Notes under the pieces: generated by a model
The model's input: the letters and a program-made list of their open reading frames with translations, nothing else
Told to the model about the DNA's origin: nothing
The model's database searches: none
Translations under genes and position numbers: made by a program
Part shown: one piece after another, positions 15,210 to 24,917 of the stretch
Layout of the letters: each line of letters begins with the position of its first letter
Numbering within the stretch: position 1 is the stretch's first letter
IMG/VR virus record: IMGVR_UViG_3300021131_000007
Span: 1 to 57,889 of that record
Source of the DNA: a virus
Strand: one strand, 5' to 3'
Length of the DNA: 57,889 bases

Positions 15210-16151
15210 TTGCATCAAATAGTTAGAGGTACAACAGAACTTGCAGAGTTCGAGATATATGTAAATGGGCAACTGGCCAACGCAGATGGTGATGTTGTTG
15301 TCTCAGTTACAGATGCTAACTATGGAACCGTAGTAGGAACTGGCGGGACTGCAACAAATGACCCTGCACTAGGTAAATATACATTTGACCTAGATTCATC
15401 TTATACAACACTTAATAGAGTACTGAGGTTGCAATGGGATTATACTGTAAATGGAAAAACAGTATCATCTGAAGATTTTTATGAAGTCTTCACTCCATAC
15501 GCCTCAGTTTCTTCTATAATGGATTATTATAATTTTGGCACAAGGGCACAAGATCTTGATTACAAGAGCGAGCAAGAAATTATTATGGCAGAACGTGTAG
15601 CCCGTTATCAAATTGAAGCATATGCTGGGCAATCATTTGGAAGATACTGGGGAGACCAAGAAGTATTCGGATATGATTCAGATGCAATAGAATTAACTCA
15701 GCGTATGGTCAATGTAGAAAAATTATATGAAGATGGTATTCTTGTTATTGATTATACACAAGATCCAGTCTATAATTCTTTTGGATATGACGTAGAACTA
15801 TCAACAACAAACAAAGCATTGCGAATTGTAAAAAATGCTCAAGATGTTATTTATGAAGGTCAATTTGATCCTACAATTCTTTATTATGGACGATTTAGAC
15901 AATATGCTAGATATAAAGTTTATGGAGAGCTAGGGTGGACTTATGTACCACAAGACGTTAAACATTGTGCAGTTAGATTAGCTGGAAATTTACTTTCCCG
16001 TGACGCCCAATGGCGTGAAAGATATTTGAAAAAAGTTGACCTTTCTGAAATTTCATTTGAATTAGCAGACGGAGCATTCAATGGAACTGGCGATGTAATC
16101 GTAGATTCAATTCTTGATAATTACAGAAATACAGGGATTGTGATAATCTAA
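15210..16151 (+). CDS. Head-tail connector protein with beta-sandwich N-terminus
   Basis: The 313-residue product starts at TTG 15210 behind an AGGGGG ribosome site. Residues 1-100 look like an immunoglobulin-like beta-sandwich. The remainder is a helical adaptor segment (SEQEIIMAERVARYQIEAYAG, later CAVRLAGNLLSRDAQWRERYLKKV) like connector proteins that bind below the portal. It is coupled to the next gene by TAATG. Assignment rests on position, size and helical pattern. Confidence 0.65.
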   Translation: MHQIVRGTTELAEFEIYVNGQLANADGDVVVSVTDANYGTVVGTGGTATNDPALGKYTFDLDSSYTTLNRVLRLQWDYTVNGKTVSSEDFYEVFTPYASVSSIMDYYNFGTRAQDLDYKSEQEIIMAERVARYQIEAYAGQSFGRYWGDQEVFGYDSDAIELTQRMVNVEKLYEDGILVIDYTQDPVYNSFGYDVELSTTNKALRIVKNAQDVIYEGQFDPTILYYGRFRQYARYKVYGELGWTYVPQDVKHCAVRLAGNLLSRDAQWRERYLKKVDLSEISFELADGAFNGTGDVIVDSILDNYRNTGIVII

Positions 16152-16600
16152 TGTTAGATTCGTATATTAGTAGTGTTATGAATATGACTGCTGATGTACT
16201 GATTCAGCAAAATGAGCAATCAGAGTCAAGCGGTACTATAACCAGAGAATGGGTTTATGATCGTACAATTAGATGCAAAATAGAACCTTTAAAGTCATCT
16301 GGTGGCGGAAATCGTTATGATAATAAAAAATTTGATATTGGTAAGCACAATGAATATGACGAAAAGCTACAATTAAAAATGAAATGTTTAGTCCCATTTT
16401 CAAAGCGTTGGAGAATCACTGCAATTAGATCTAGTGATCAAAAGCAGGTTTATACTGAAGTTGATAGATACGATAATCCAGATACTATTTTTGATGTCAC
16501 TGCATCCCACGCAATATTAGATCCATTTGGCAAAGTATCATATTACGAAGTAACGCTGCAAAGGGTACATGTTCAAAATGATAACAATACAACCAAGTAA
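16151..16600 (+). CDS. Head-closure / stopper-like protein
   Basis: A 149-residue beta-rich protein between the adaptor and tail-completion genes; position and length fit the head-closure (stopper) protein that seals the portal channel. Features include TADVLIQQNEQSESSG and RWRITAIRSSDQKQVYTEV, a strand-turn-strand pattern of that fold. No enzyme motif is seen. The gene overlaps its downstream neighbour by 32 bases. Confidence 0.55.
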   Translation: MLDSYISSVMNMTADVLIQQNEQSESSGTITREWVYDRTIRCKIEPLKSSGGGNRYDNKKFDIGKHNEYDEKLQLKMKCLVPFSKRWRITAIRSSDQKQVYTEVDRYDNPDTIFDVTASHAILDPFGKVSYYEVTLQRVHVQNDNNTTK

Positions 16601-17303
16601 AGCAGATATATTAAATATAGAGTCTAAACTAAATGTAAAAATTGACGGGGTAAAAGAATTATCTAGTCCATTAGTACTATCAGAATTAGCCAATGCTATA
16701 TTTACAATAACTGCAAATGCTTTTGTAAAAGCTATGAATATAGAAGCAAAAGGAAATCCTAAAAAATATCATCATATTTATGAATGGAATAAAGTAGGGC
16801 TTTCATCTGGCAGATTATTTTTTTTGTATAAAGAATCTACTAATAATGGTTTATTAGTTATTAAACCTGGTTTTACCAAATCTAAAACCAAGGTTCCAGT
16901 TGCACCAGAGCTTTTAATGCCAGGCAAAACAGGTAAAGTTGTAGCATCTAAATATATTTTTAGAGATAAAGCTTTTATTATGGAATCTGGCAAACCTATT
17001 ATTTATCGTGCATCTAAAAATTTACCTATTCCAGATAATGGCAAAATTAGATTTGTGGCTGCAGGAACTGTAATCAAAAACTATAATCCTGGAGGAAAAC
17101 AAGTAAAAGGATCGTTTGAAAAGTTTTATAGTTTATGGTTCGCAACAAAGGCAGCCTCAATTATTAATGCGTCTGGAATTACCACGGCTATAGATGCTGA
17201 ATTGGCTAAAGTTTTAGAACAGAATAATGCGGGGCCTGCTGAGGTAAGAACTGCTATAATTAATCTATTAAAACAATATTCTAGGGGAGCAGAAGTTATA
17301 TGA
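16569..17303 (+). CDS. Tail-completion / neck protein (HK97 gp10-like position)
   Basis: The 244-residue protein occupies the slot of neck or tail-completion proteins. It is basic, with helices around residues 25-60 and a beta-rich middle (GRLFFLYKESTNNGLLVIKPGF). Two ATGs, 16569 and 16578, are possible; the AAGGG ribosome site is rather near the first and far from the second, so the start is uncertain. It overlaps the next gene in ATGA. No specific family is recognised. Confidence 0.55.
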   Translation: MFKMITIQPSKADILNIESKLNVKIDGVKELSSPLVLSELANAIFTITANAFVKAMNIEAKGNPKKYHHIYEWNKVGLSSGRLFFLYKESTNNGLLVIKPGFTKSKTKVPVAPELLMPGKTGKVVASKYIFRDKAFIMESGKPIIYRASKNLPIPDNGKIRFVAAGTVIKNYNPGGKQVKGSFEKFYSLWFATKAASIINASGITTAIDAELAKVLEQNNAGPAEVRTAIINLLKQYSRGAEVI

Positions 17304-17806
17304 CAGACTATAAATTAACAGCTTCATCTGAAATAAGAAAGTATCTTTGGGATAATATTAAAGATGCAGAAATTCTTGATGAAAATGATTATTATGCTGA
17401 TGGGTTTGCATCTGCCTTAACCCCTATAATTCCAACGCAGCAAGTTCCAGAATTCAATAATCTTCTTCCAGGAAGAACTTATTTAATTTATGATTTTGAA
17501 GTAAAAACAGTGCCAGTACAATGGTGGATGACAGAAGAATCTATGACCATAACTGTTATTTCTCAAAATTATGAAGTAATCAATCAAATTAACAATTTGA
17601 TGCATGATTTATTTAGAAGATATGATCAGAGTGCTTCAGATTTAAATGCCTATCTTGATGGCGATACAGATTTCATATATCATCACATAATGATAGATTC
17701 AATCATGTCCCCCGAGCCATTTAGCACTGAAGGTGACTACCAGATGGCTAGTACGACCTTTACCTACAACTATTCTCGCAAATTAGACGGGAACGGAAGG
17801 TTCTAA
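17300..17806 (+). CDS. Tail terminator-like protein
   Basis: The 168-residue protein directly precedes the tail-tube gene. The pattern of an N-terminal helix, then LLPGRTYLIYDFEVKTVPVQWW, EESMTITVISQNYEVINQINNLMHDLFRRYD and a final strand is typical of tail terminators that cap the tube. An 87-base gap follows; it holds a GTATTATAG promoter-like stretch and the tail-tube ribosome site. Assignment is by position and secondary-structure pattern. Confidence 0.6.
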   Translation: MTDYKLTASSEIRKYLWDNIKDAEILDENDYYADGFASALTPIIPTQQVPEFNNLLPGRTYLIYDFEVKTVPVQWWMTEESMTITVISQNYEVINQINNLMHDLFRRYDQSASDLNAYLDGDTDFIYHHIMIDSIMSPEPFSTEGDYQMASTTFTYNYSRKLDGNGRF

Positions 17807-17893
17807 ATTCGTATTATAGTCCCAATATGTTATTATTGTGTTACGAGGAAGATTTTGTCAAATTTTAAAAACAATAAGGTGGTGAAATAAAAA

Positions 17894-18622
17894 ATGGCAG
17901 CAAATGTAAAAAACGTACTTGTAGGTGCAGCACAAATTTTCGTGTCAACAAAAACCAACTCTGATCGCCCAGTAACCGTTCCAGGTGCTGGTGATCTAGC
18001 ATGGGGAACACAAAAGGCAGCAGGATACCTAGATGCAAGCTCTAAGTGGCGTGATGTTGGTTACACCAACACAGGACTTGAAGTTTCATATGAACCAGGT
18101 TATGGTGAAGTTATGGTTGATCAACTTCTAGATGCAGCACGTTTGTTCAAGCAAACAATTAAGGTAATGCTTAAGACTGAACTAACAGAAGGTACACTAG
18201 AAAATATCAATCTTGTTTTCGGACAATCAGATCCAATTCTTACTTATAGCGGTTCAACAGGAACCAGCGATACAACATTTACAGCAGCATCAGATACAAA
18301 CGCAGCAGCAGTAAATGCTAAGCTAAATCTATCAGGTGGTGCTCTAGGAGATGCTCCAGTAGAGCGTTCTATCGTTGCAGTGGGTAATGCCCCAGCAAAC
18401 CTTGGAACAGAAGCTACTCCAGTAGATGCTTCTACAGTAACAAAGAAAGAGCGTATCTATATCGCACGTCGTGTGGTACAGGTTGAAGTTACATCTCATG
18501 GTTTGAAGCGTGATTCTGCAACTGTATTCCCAGTTCAGTTCCGTTGCTTACCTGATGACAACGATGCTTATGATGGTGCAGAATACGGTGTAATTATTGA
18601 CCGTGTTTACAGCACTCTCTAA
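17894..18622 (+). CDS. Major tail (tube) protein
   Basis: The 242-residue protein has a beta-rich N-terminus (NVLVGAAQIFVS), GYTNTGLEVSYEPGYGEV, QTIKVMLKTELTEGTLENI and a closing FRCLPDDNDAYDGAEYG strand pair, as in siphovirus tail-tube proteins. It stacks to form the tail tube. Codon use resembles the capsid gene, and the two share the 15-base leader AAGGTGGTGAAATAA (here 17876-17890), which suggests both are strongly translated. A hairpin terminator follows. Confidence 0.85.
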   Translation: MAANVKNVLVGAAQIFVSTKTNSDRPVTVPGAGDLAWGTQKAAGYLDASSKWRDVGYTNTGLEVSYEPGYGEVMVDQLLDAARLFKQTIKVMLKTELTEGTLENINLVFGQSDPILTYSGSTGTSDTTFTAASDTNAAAVNAKLNLSGGALGDAPVERSIVAVGNAPANLGTEATPVDASTVTKKERIYIARRVVQVEVTSHGLKRDSATVFPVQFRCLPDDNDAYDGAEYGVIIDRVYSTL

Positions 18623-18652
18623 TACAACTAAATAGTTTAATATAATAAGGTT

Positions 18653-18672
18653 TCTGCCCCGAAAGGGGCGGG
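18653..18672 (+). terminator. Hairpin terminator after the tail-tube gene
   Basis: GCCCC (18656-18660) pairs with GGGGC (18665-18669) around a GAAA tetraloop, with further T-A pairing outside. A T-rich tract (GTTTTTTATA) follows about ten bases later. It separates the tail-tube transcript from the chaperone and tape-measure block. Confidence 0.75.
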
Positions 18673-18697
18673 AACTTTATGTTTTTTATATTAAAAT

Positions 18698-18706
18698 TGG
18701 TATAAT
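18698..18706 (+). promoter_or_regulatory. Extended -10 promoter (TGGTATAAT)
   Basis: The exact element sits between the tail-tube terminator and the chaperone gene, 27 bases before its ATG, with AAGGAG in between. Confidence 0.62.
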
Positions 18707-18733
18707 CATACATAGATAACTAAAGGAGAATAA

Positions 18734-19075
18734 ATGCCAACAACAGTATATGAAACGCTTGAAATTAAGCTTTCTAACGGCAACACTATCAGTGTCAAAC
18801 CATTAACAATTACAAATTTAAAAAAGTTCCTAGCAATCGTCAACAAGCTAAATGATGAATCGGTAAAAACCGAAGAAGATGCTATGGAAATCTTTATTCA
18901 AGCTGGCATGGTTTGCATGCAACAATTTTCGCCAGATCTTGCAACAGACAAAGAGTTATTTGAAAACACAATTGAAATTCCAACATTAATGAAAATTCTG
19001 GAAGTTGCAGGCGGTCTCAAACTTAACAATGACGACCCAAACTTCCCAGGGGCGAATCTAGCTGGGAATCTCTAG
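18734..19075 (+). CDS. Tail assembly chaperone, short form (gpG-like)
   Basis: The 113-residue helical protein lies between the tail tube and tape measure genes, the fixed position of tail assembly chaperones. It has a beta N-terminus (ETLEIKLSNGNTISVKPLT) and helices, and ends at TAG 19073-19075. An AAGGAG ribosome site precedes it. The short form binds the tape measure protein during tail assembly. A slippery heptamer near its end allows a minority of ribosomes to extend it. Confidence 0.82.
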   Translation: MPTTVYETLEIKLSNGNTISVKPLTITNLKKFLAIVNKLNDESVKTEEDAMEIFIQAGMVCMQQFSPDLATDKELFENTIEIPTLMKILEVAGGLKLNNDDPNFPGANLAGNL

Positions 19076-19350
19076 ATCTCGCCTCTTTAGAGTCCGAAGC
19101 TTTTCTTCTAGGTCAATGGAAGAATTACGAAGAACTTGAATCTTCGTTATCTATTGAAGAGTTGTTATTGACATTGGATGCTATCCGTAAAAAAGATGCA
19201 GCAGACAAAAAGTTTTTAGCAGCACTTCAAGGAGTTGATCTAGATGAAAATTCAGAAGAAGATGAAGATATAACCAGTATCAAGGGTTTCAGAGCACAGC
19301 AAGAAGGCTTTGGAATTGGCTTAGGTCTAGGTTATGTAGTGGAGGAATAA
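18734..19350 (+). CDS. Tail assembly chaperone, -1 frameshifted long form (gpGT-like)
   Basis: A -1 shift at C CCA AAC (19036-19042) moves ribosomes into a frame that is open from 19033 to the stop at 19348-19350. This adds about 102 residues to the first 103 and gives a product near 205 residues. The added part is acidic and helical (LDLASLESEAFLLGQW, AIRKKDAADKKFLAALQG) and ends GIGLGLGYVVEE just before the tape measure start. The second frame lacks its own ribosome site; the first in-frame start-like codon, TTG at 19162, is internal. This is the standard GT arrangement of long-tailed phages. Confidence 0.82.
19036..19042 (+). other. -1 ribosomal frameshift site CCCAAAC
   Basis: The heptamer has the X XXY YYZ form in the zero frame (C CCA AAC) and lies 33 bases before the zero-frame stop. 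The second frame opens just upstream of it, so a shift here gives the chaperone fusion. Confidence 0.82.
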
Positions 19351-22300
19351 TTGAATAATATTCAATTAAATATTGTTGCGAATGCTCAGTTCCAACAAGT
19401 CTATGCAGAAGTAGCTAAATTAAAAGAAGCGATGCTATCGCTTCAAAAAGCTTCTGTTGGTGGACCCTTTACTCCTCAAAACGTAGCAAGTATAAGACAA
19501 GCACAAACAGCTTTTGACAATGCTATTCTATCAACTAGAGCATTTAATATTGAATCTGTTGCGATGTCCAGCAATGTTGAGAAGTTTGGAAAATCTTTAG
19601 CTTCGGGACAATTAAGTTTAAATCAATATTATAAAATTTGGCGGGATAATGCAAAAGGCACTTCTGCAGAATTAGATGCATTAGCTACATCACAAGCTAG
19701 ATTAAATAGATCTATAGCAATTGCAGATCCTCTTCGTCCAGGATATGCTAAGTTAGTAACAGATATAAATGGTGTAGTTACAGCAGAAGAAAAAGCTACA
19801 TTTTATCAACAAGCATTAAACACAGCATTACAGCAAGGATCTACCAAATTAATTGATTTTGGTAAGAACATGCAATGGGCAGGACGACAAATGACTGTAG
19901 GTCTTACAGTTCCTATGGCTCTATTCGCAACGGGAGCAGCAAAAGCTTACCTAAGTTTTGACCAACAAATGACTAGTATGTTAAAGGTATACGGATCACA
20001 TGCTACAGTTCAATCACAACAAACTTTAGATACAATTAGAAAGCAAGTAACTCAGTTAGCTTCTGATATTGCTCATACTTTAGGTATAGCTATGACAGAT
20101 ACAGTTACTATTGCTAAAACATTTTCATCTATTGGTCTTGAAGGCCAAAATCTTATAGATACTACAAAAGCTACAGCAACATTGATGAAGCTTGGTGATT
20201 TAGCTGCTACAGATGCTGCTAATTCTATGGTATCTTTGCAAAATGTATTTAAGCTTCAATCAAATCAAATGCAAGATGCAGTTAACTTCTTAAATGCTGC
20301 AAAGCACTCGACATCTACAACTATGCAAGATATCATTGATGCTATTCCTAGAGTCGGTCCTATTTTGCAACAAATGGGTGGAACTTATAAAGACTTCGTA
20401 ACTCTTCTTGTAGGTATGAAAGAATCTGGTATCCCTGCAGCACAAGCAGCTAACGCTATTAAATCTATGTTTGCATCCATTGAAAATCCAACTACTAAAG
20501 CAGTAAAACTTTTTGATTCTTTGGGAATTAGTCTTAAAGGAATAGTTACAAATGATCAAAACAACCCACTAAAAATGGTTCAAGATTTACAGGTAGCATT
20601 AGACAATCTTCCATCATTAACTAGACAACAAGCTATTGAAAATTTATTTGGTAAATTTCAATTTGCTCGTGTAGAAGCTTTGTTAGGAAACTTAGGAAAA
20701 ACTGGATCACAAACTCAAAAAGTTCTTGAACTTTATGGACAATCTAATGCACAGTTAGCAGCAGTTGCTAACCAGGAAATAAACATAGCAAGTAATCAAA
20801 CCCCAGCAGCTCAATTTGCAAAAATGAAGGCAAGCTTGCAAGCAGATCTGATTCCACTTGGACAAACATTTTTAACTGTAGCAACTAAAATAGGTAATGT
20901 TATTGATAGAATTGCAAAAGGCTTTAACAGTATTGGTATATTTGGAAAAGCTTTTCTTGCTATTTTTGCGGGAGCTGCCATATTAGGTCCAATAGTTATG
21001 CTTGTTGGTTTATTTAGTAACTTAGCAGGACAGGTATTTAAAGGCTTAAATTATATAAGAATGTTTAAGCAAGGCATGGATGCTGCTGGACCATCACAAA
21101 ATAAATTTGTTGAAGGTATTCACGCAATGCGAAACTTCTATCAAGATCTTGATAAGAGTACAATTGCTGCTCGTAATCAGATGGACCTTATGCCAGAAGC
21201 CATTACAAGTAACGCACAAGCATTTGATATTTTAAGTAAAGCAATTAGTGATTTAACACTCCAATTTCAAGCATTGACTGTTGCACAAGCAGAAGCAATG
21301 GGAATGCCACTACCTACAACTGTTAATAGACCATTCAATATACCATTTCAAGCCCCAGGATTTGCAACTGGAGGATGGGTTCCAGGAAACCCTTCCAAGG
21401 GAGACGTATACCCAGCAATGCTTACTGGCGGGGAAGCAGTAATTCCAGCAGCACAAGCACAAAAATATCATACAGTTGTCAATTCAATGATTAAAGGTAA
21501 TCTTCCAGGATACATGTCTGGATACTTACCAGCAAGAACACATGCAGCTTTGCCATTTGAACAAAATTCTTCACAGTTTACATCTGGAATAAATATGGCA
21601 GGTTTGGAATCTTTATTCTCTGAATTTCCTAATTTTGTAAAAGTTGTTTCAAATTTAGTTGTAGAATTGCCACAAAAATTAAATGTTGCTTTAATACAAG
21701 GAAAAGCAACTATTGAAGATTTTTCAAAAGCTTGGGCTGCAAGGTCTGGAAAATTTAATTTAGCTGCAGGTTTGGGTGGAGCAAATGTAGAAGATCCAAA
21801 AATTCAAGCAGCTTTAGCAAAACTAGAAGAAGAAATCGGAGCAAGAACAATTGCCATGTCTGATGGCACAGTTTCTGATGAACTTTTAGCAAAAACTACT
21901 AACGATGTAATTTCTAAATACAAAAATTTAAGCACTGCAGAAGGACAAGCAGCCAGAGCTTTATATGAAGCTAGTCAACAAATAGGTCAAGTAAGAATAC
22001 AGTTTTCAACAGAAGCCCTGAGGGCAGGATTACAATCTGGCAAATTTACAACTGTAGGAAATAGCGTTTTATATCAAAATCAAGAAATAGCAAGACTAAA
22101 AGGAAAAACTAAAACTGGATTACCAACATTTAGACCCGCCAGTGCATTTAATCCTTCTGGAAATTATTCTAGAATAGCTCTACAAGGACAAGAATTATCA
22201 TCAGAAACTGCTTCACTTGCAGAACAACAGCTTATGGCAGAAGCAAGAAAAGTTCCACTATCTGCATTAACGGCTATGAAACAGGAAGCAGGAATTGCAA

Positions 22301-24444
22301 GCCCTGCACAAGAATTTAATGTACAAGTAGGACAACCAGTTACTCAAGGTGTTGCAGCAGGTATGGTTGAAGCAATTCCAGAAGTTCAAAATGCTGGAAG
22401 AACAGTAACAACAACAATTGTAGATGATTTAGCTGCATCAACGGATAAGATTAAAACAACTTCACAAGCAATGTGGGTTCCAGCCCAAGAGGACGCAGCA
22501 ATAGCAGGACAAAAAACTGGAGATAGTTTTATTGGCGGAGTAGAAGAAACAATGGGTAGCCCTGCTACACAATCAAGAATGTCTAGGGTTTTGGGTAAGT
22601 TTACCAATATGGGATTCATGGGTAAATCAACAATTGGTATGGGAGCCATGATGGGTGGATCTATGCTTGGATCCGCAGTAGGAGGTTCAGCTGGTTCTGC
22701 TTTAAGTGGAGCTTCAACATTTGGTTCTATGGCATTAATGATGGGTGCTTCAGGAGGTTTATCAGCAGGTTTAGCAGCACTTGGAGCTGCTATTCCATTA
22801 ATTACAAATGCTTTTAAAACAGCAGCAACAGATATGCGTGTTCAAGCAAATGAATTAAAAGGTTCTTTTTCATTAAGCACTTCAGCAGCTAATTATTTTG
22901 GAGTTAAATTTACTCCATTAGCACAATATGATTTTGCTGGAATTGCTGATGGTTTAGGAAAACATGTAGCTTCAATTAAAGCAAATAAAGCAGCAGTAGA
23001 TCAACTAACACAGGCATATTTATCTGCCTCAGATCAAATGACAAAAGATTATTTGGCTGGATTGAAGAAAGAATCTCCTTCAGGTTTACAAGCAAAAATA
23101 TCAGACAAGTATGCTTCAAATATTGCATCTGGGATGTCCCCACAACAAGCATTGCAAGATGTTACTTCTATCATGAATGCTGTTAATGTTAGTAGTATCA
23201 ATCAGATTGGTATTAGATCTAAACTAGATCAAAAACTAACATCTGGACAGGCTTTAGCTCAAATATTAAATACTGCTGTATCAGTTAAGCCAAAACAAAG
23301 TATTGGTGGTAAAGCGGGAGCCCCTACAGCACAACACAATGCAGCAGAAGCAGCTAAAGAAGCAGCTGATAATGTAAATACAATTTTAATAAATATGGCT
23401 GGAGTTAACTCAAAAACTTTTGGAGAACTTTATACTAGTTTAGACGAAACATCTAAAAAATTAATTAATACAGATAAATCTTATAAAAATTTTACAGACA
23501 GCGTTGCTGGAGGAAGTAAAGATGTAATTCAATTTGCATCAGATTTTAGAAATGCTAAAGGTACAACTGAACAGTTTAGTGCAGCAATAAGATTATACAA
23601 TGCTCATATTTTTACTTCAGGTCAAATGTTAGATATGCTTAAGGGCAAAACTAAACAAACCTTTGATCAAGCTTTTATGTCAAGTTTGTCAAAATTAACA
23701 GCTTACGAAACAGCAGCTTCTGGTGGAGGTGGCGGTGGTGGCGGTGGTGGAGGTGGTGGCGGAGTAACTACTACAGATTATTCTAAACAATATAGCCCGT
23801 TAATTAAACATTTGACAGATGTACGCAAGCTTATTCAGGCACAGGCGGATGCTCAAAAGAAGTATAACGATCAATTAAAGGCTACTCAAGATTATCAACA
23901 AAAGCAATTAGATTACTTTAATCAAATGAAAAACGCTTATACATCAGGTAACTTCTTAGGTGCTGCACAAATGCAGAGTAGTGCTCAAGCAGCTCAAGCA
24001 GATTTTGCTGCAACTGTACAGCAACAAAAACAATCTGATGCTATTGCTAATCTAGATAACATTTTGTCTTCAGTACAAGAAGCAAGCACTGGTGGAACTT
24101 CATTTGCTTCTTGGGCAAAAGCAAACCCAGGAATTGCAAGATTTGCTACTTCTAAATATGATAGTTCACTTCTTGGTGGAATGACAGCATCTAATTATTC
24201 TAATAAAACTGGTGGTATAATTTCACAAGCAAATGCAGCACAATCAGCTGCTTCTGCAGCAGCAAGTGGCGGAACATTTCAAAATCTTGTAGTAAACATA
24301 AGTGCAGATAACTCTGTAATACCAGAACAATTTGCACAGACTTTGGCAGCACAAATTCAAGCAGGGGTTCAAAAAGCTTATGCAAAATCAAATACTACAA
24401 ATAGCATAACTGCTAAAACAAAGAACCCGAAAGTAGGTAAGTAA
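19351..24444 (+). CDS. Tape measure protein
   Basis: At 1697 residues it is by far the largest gene, directly after the chaperones. It begins at TTG 19351 behind GGAGGAATAA. The N-terminal half has the TP901-type core (FGKNMQWAGRQMTVGLTVP, FDQQMTSMLKVYGS) and long helices. A hydrophobic segment (FLAIFAGAAILGPIVMLVGL) lies near residue 540, and further Gly/Ala-rich hydrophobic stretches lie near 1095-1150. A run of 15 Gly near residue 1460 is a flexible linker, followed by a coiled coil. By the usual 1.5 angstrom per residue rule the tail would be about 250 nm. It sets tail length and helps DNA entry. Confidence 0.92.
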   Translation: MNNIQLNIVANAQFQQVYAEVAKLKEAMLSLQKASVGGPFTPQNVASIRQAQTAFDNAILSTRAFNIESVAMSSNVEKFGKSLASGQLSLNQYYKIWRDNAKGTSAELDALATSQARLNRSIAIADPLRPGYAKLVTDINGVVTAEEKATFYQQALNTALQQGSTKLIDFGKNMQWAGRQMTVGLTVPMALFATGAAKAYLSFDQQMTSMLKVYGSHATVQSQQTLDTIRKQVTQLASDIAHTLGIAMTDTVTIAKTFSSIGLEGQNLIDTTKATATLMKLGDLAATDAANSMVSLQNVFKLQSNQMQDAVNFLNAAKHSTSTTMQDIIDAIPRVGPILQQMGGTYKDFVTLLVGMKESGIPAAQAANAIKSMFASIENPTTKAVKLFDSLGISLKGIVTNDQNNPLKMVQDLQVALDNLPSLTRQQAIENLFGKFQFARVEALLGNLGKTGSQTQKVLELYGQSNAQLAAVANQEINIASNQTPAAQFAKMKASLQADLIPLGQTFLTVATKIGNVIDRIAKGFNSIGIFGKAFLAIFAGAAILGPIVMLVGLFSNLAGQVFKGLNYIRMFKQGMDAAGPSQNKFVEGIHAMRNFYQDLDKSTIAARNQMDLMPEAITSNAQAFDILSKAISDLTLQFQALTVAQAEAMGMPLPTTVNRPFNIPFQAPGFATGGWVPGNPSKGDVYPAMLTGGEAVIPAAQAQKYHTVVNSMIKGNLPGYMSGYLPARTHAALPFEQNSSQFTSGINMAGLESLFSEFPNFVKVVSNLVVELPQKLNVALIQGKATIEDFSKAWAARSGKFNLAAGLGGANVEDPKIQAALAKLEEEIGARTIAMSDGTVSDELLAKTTNDVISKYKNLSTAEGQAARALYEASQQIGQVRIQFSTEALRAGLQSGKFTTVGNSVLYQNQEIARLKGKTKTGLPTFRPASAFNPSGNYSRIALQGQELSSETASLAEQQLMAEARKVPLSALTAMKQEAGIASPAQEFNVQVGQPVTQGVAAGMVEAIPEVQNAGRTVTTTIVDDLAASTDKIKTTSQAMWVPAQEDAAIAGQKTGDSFIGGVEETMGSPATQSRMSRVLGKFTNMGFMGKSTIGMGAMMGGSMLGSAVGGSAGSALSGASTFGSMALMMGASGGLSAGLAALGAAIPLITNAFKTAATDMRVQANELKGSFSLSTSAANYFGVKFTPLAQYDFAGIADGLGKHVASIKANKAAVDQLTQAYLSASDQMTKDYLAGLKKESPSGLQAKISDKYASNIASGMSPQQALQDVTSIMNAVNVSSINQIGIRSKLDQKLTSGQALAQILNTAVSVKPKQSIGGKAGAPTAQHNAAEAAKEAADNVNTILINMAGVNSKTFGELYTSLDETSKKLINTDKSYKNFTDSVAGGSKDVIQFASDFRNAKGTTEQFSAAIRLYNAHIFTSGQMLDMLKGKTKQTFDQAFMSSLSKLTAYETAASGGGGGGGGGGGGGGVTTTDYSKQYSPLIKHLTDVRKLIQAQADAQKKYNDQLKATQDYQQKQLDYFNQMKNAYTSGNFLGAAQMQSSAQAAQADFAATVQQQKQSDAIANLDNILSSVQEASTGGTSFASWAKANPGIARFATSKYDSSLLGGMTASNYSNKTGGIISQANAAQSAASAAASGGTFQNLVVNISADNSVIPEQFAQTLAAQIQAGVQKAYAKSNTTNSITAKTKNPKVGK

Positions 24445-24917
24445 TGAGTTATAGCATTAATGCAGGTATTAGTTTATCCTTAGATGGAAATACTTGGTAT
24501 ACCCTTACCGATCATAATAGAAAAGAAATAGACGTTACTCCCGCCCTGATTGAGCAAGCTCAAAGAATGGCTAATGGTAAGATGAGAAAATATGTTATTG
24601 CTTCAAAGAAAACAATAACTACTTCTTGGGTTGACATCCCATCAAAAACTACTAGCACAGTTGATCAAGGATATTCATCTGCATGGCTTGAGGCATTTTA
24701 TAATGCTAACGTATTTGTTCCAGTATATGTAAAATTTACACATTCTAGAGAAACAAAACCTACTACAGGATCTGCTCCAGACGATTCAACATTTGCTACA
24801 GCAAGAATAAATTCAGAAATAATTCAATGCTTTATTACTAAATTTACGTTAAAGACTAAACACCGTAATATCAACTTTGACTATGTTGATATGGATATAG
24901 AATTTACGGAGATTTAA
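24444..24917 (+). CDS. Minor tail / distal tail-like protein
   Basis: The 157-residue beta-rich protein is coupled to the tape measure stop and to the next start. INAGISLSLDGNTWYTLTDHNRKEI and YVIASKKTITTSWVDIPSK suggest a tube-like jelly fold as in distal tail proteins. It sits where the first tail-tip protein is expected, before a very large hub protein. No other signature is visible. Confidence 0.6.
   Translation: MSYSINAGISLSLDGNTWYTLTDHNRKEIDVTPALIEQAQRMANGKMRKYVIASKKTITTSWVDIPSKTTSTVDQGYSSAWLEAFYNANVFVPVYVKFTHSRETKPTTGSAPDDSTFATARINSEIIQCFITKFTLKTKHRNINFDYVDMDIEFTEI

Noticed and set aside
24213-24221. TGGTATAAT inside the tape measure gene
   Set aside because: It is an exact match but lies in coding sequence about 220 bases before the next gene and could be chance; not listed as a promoter.
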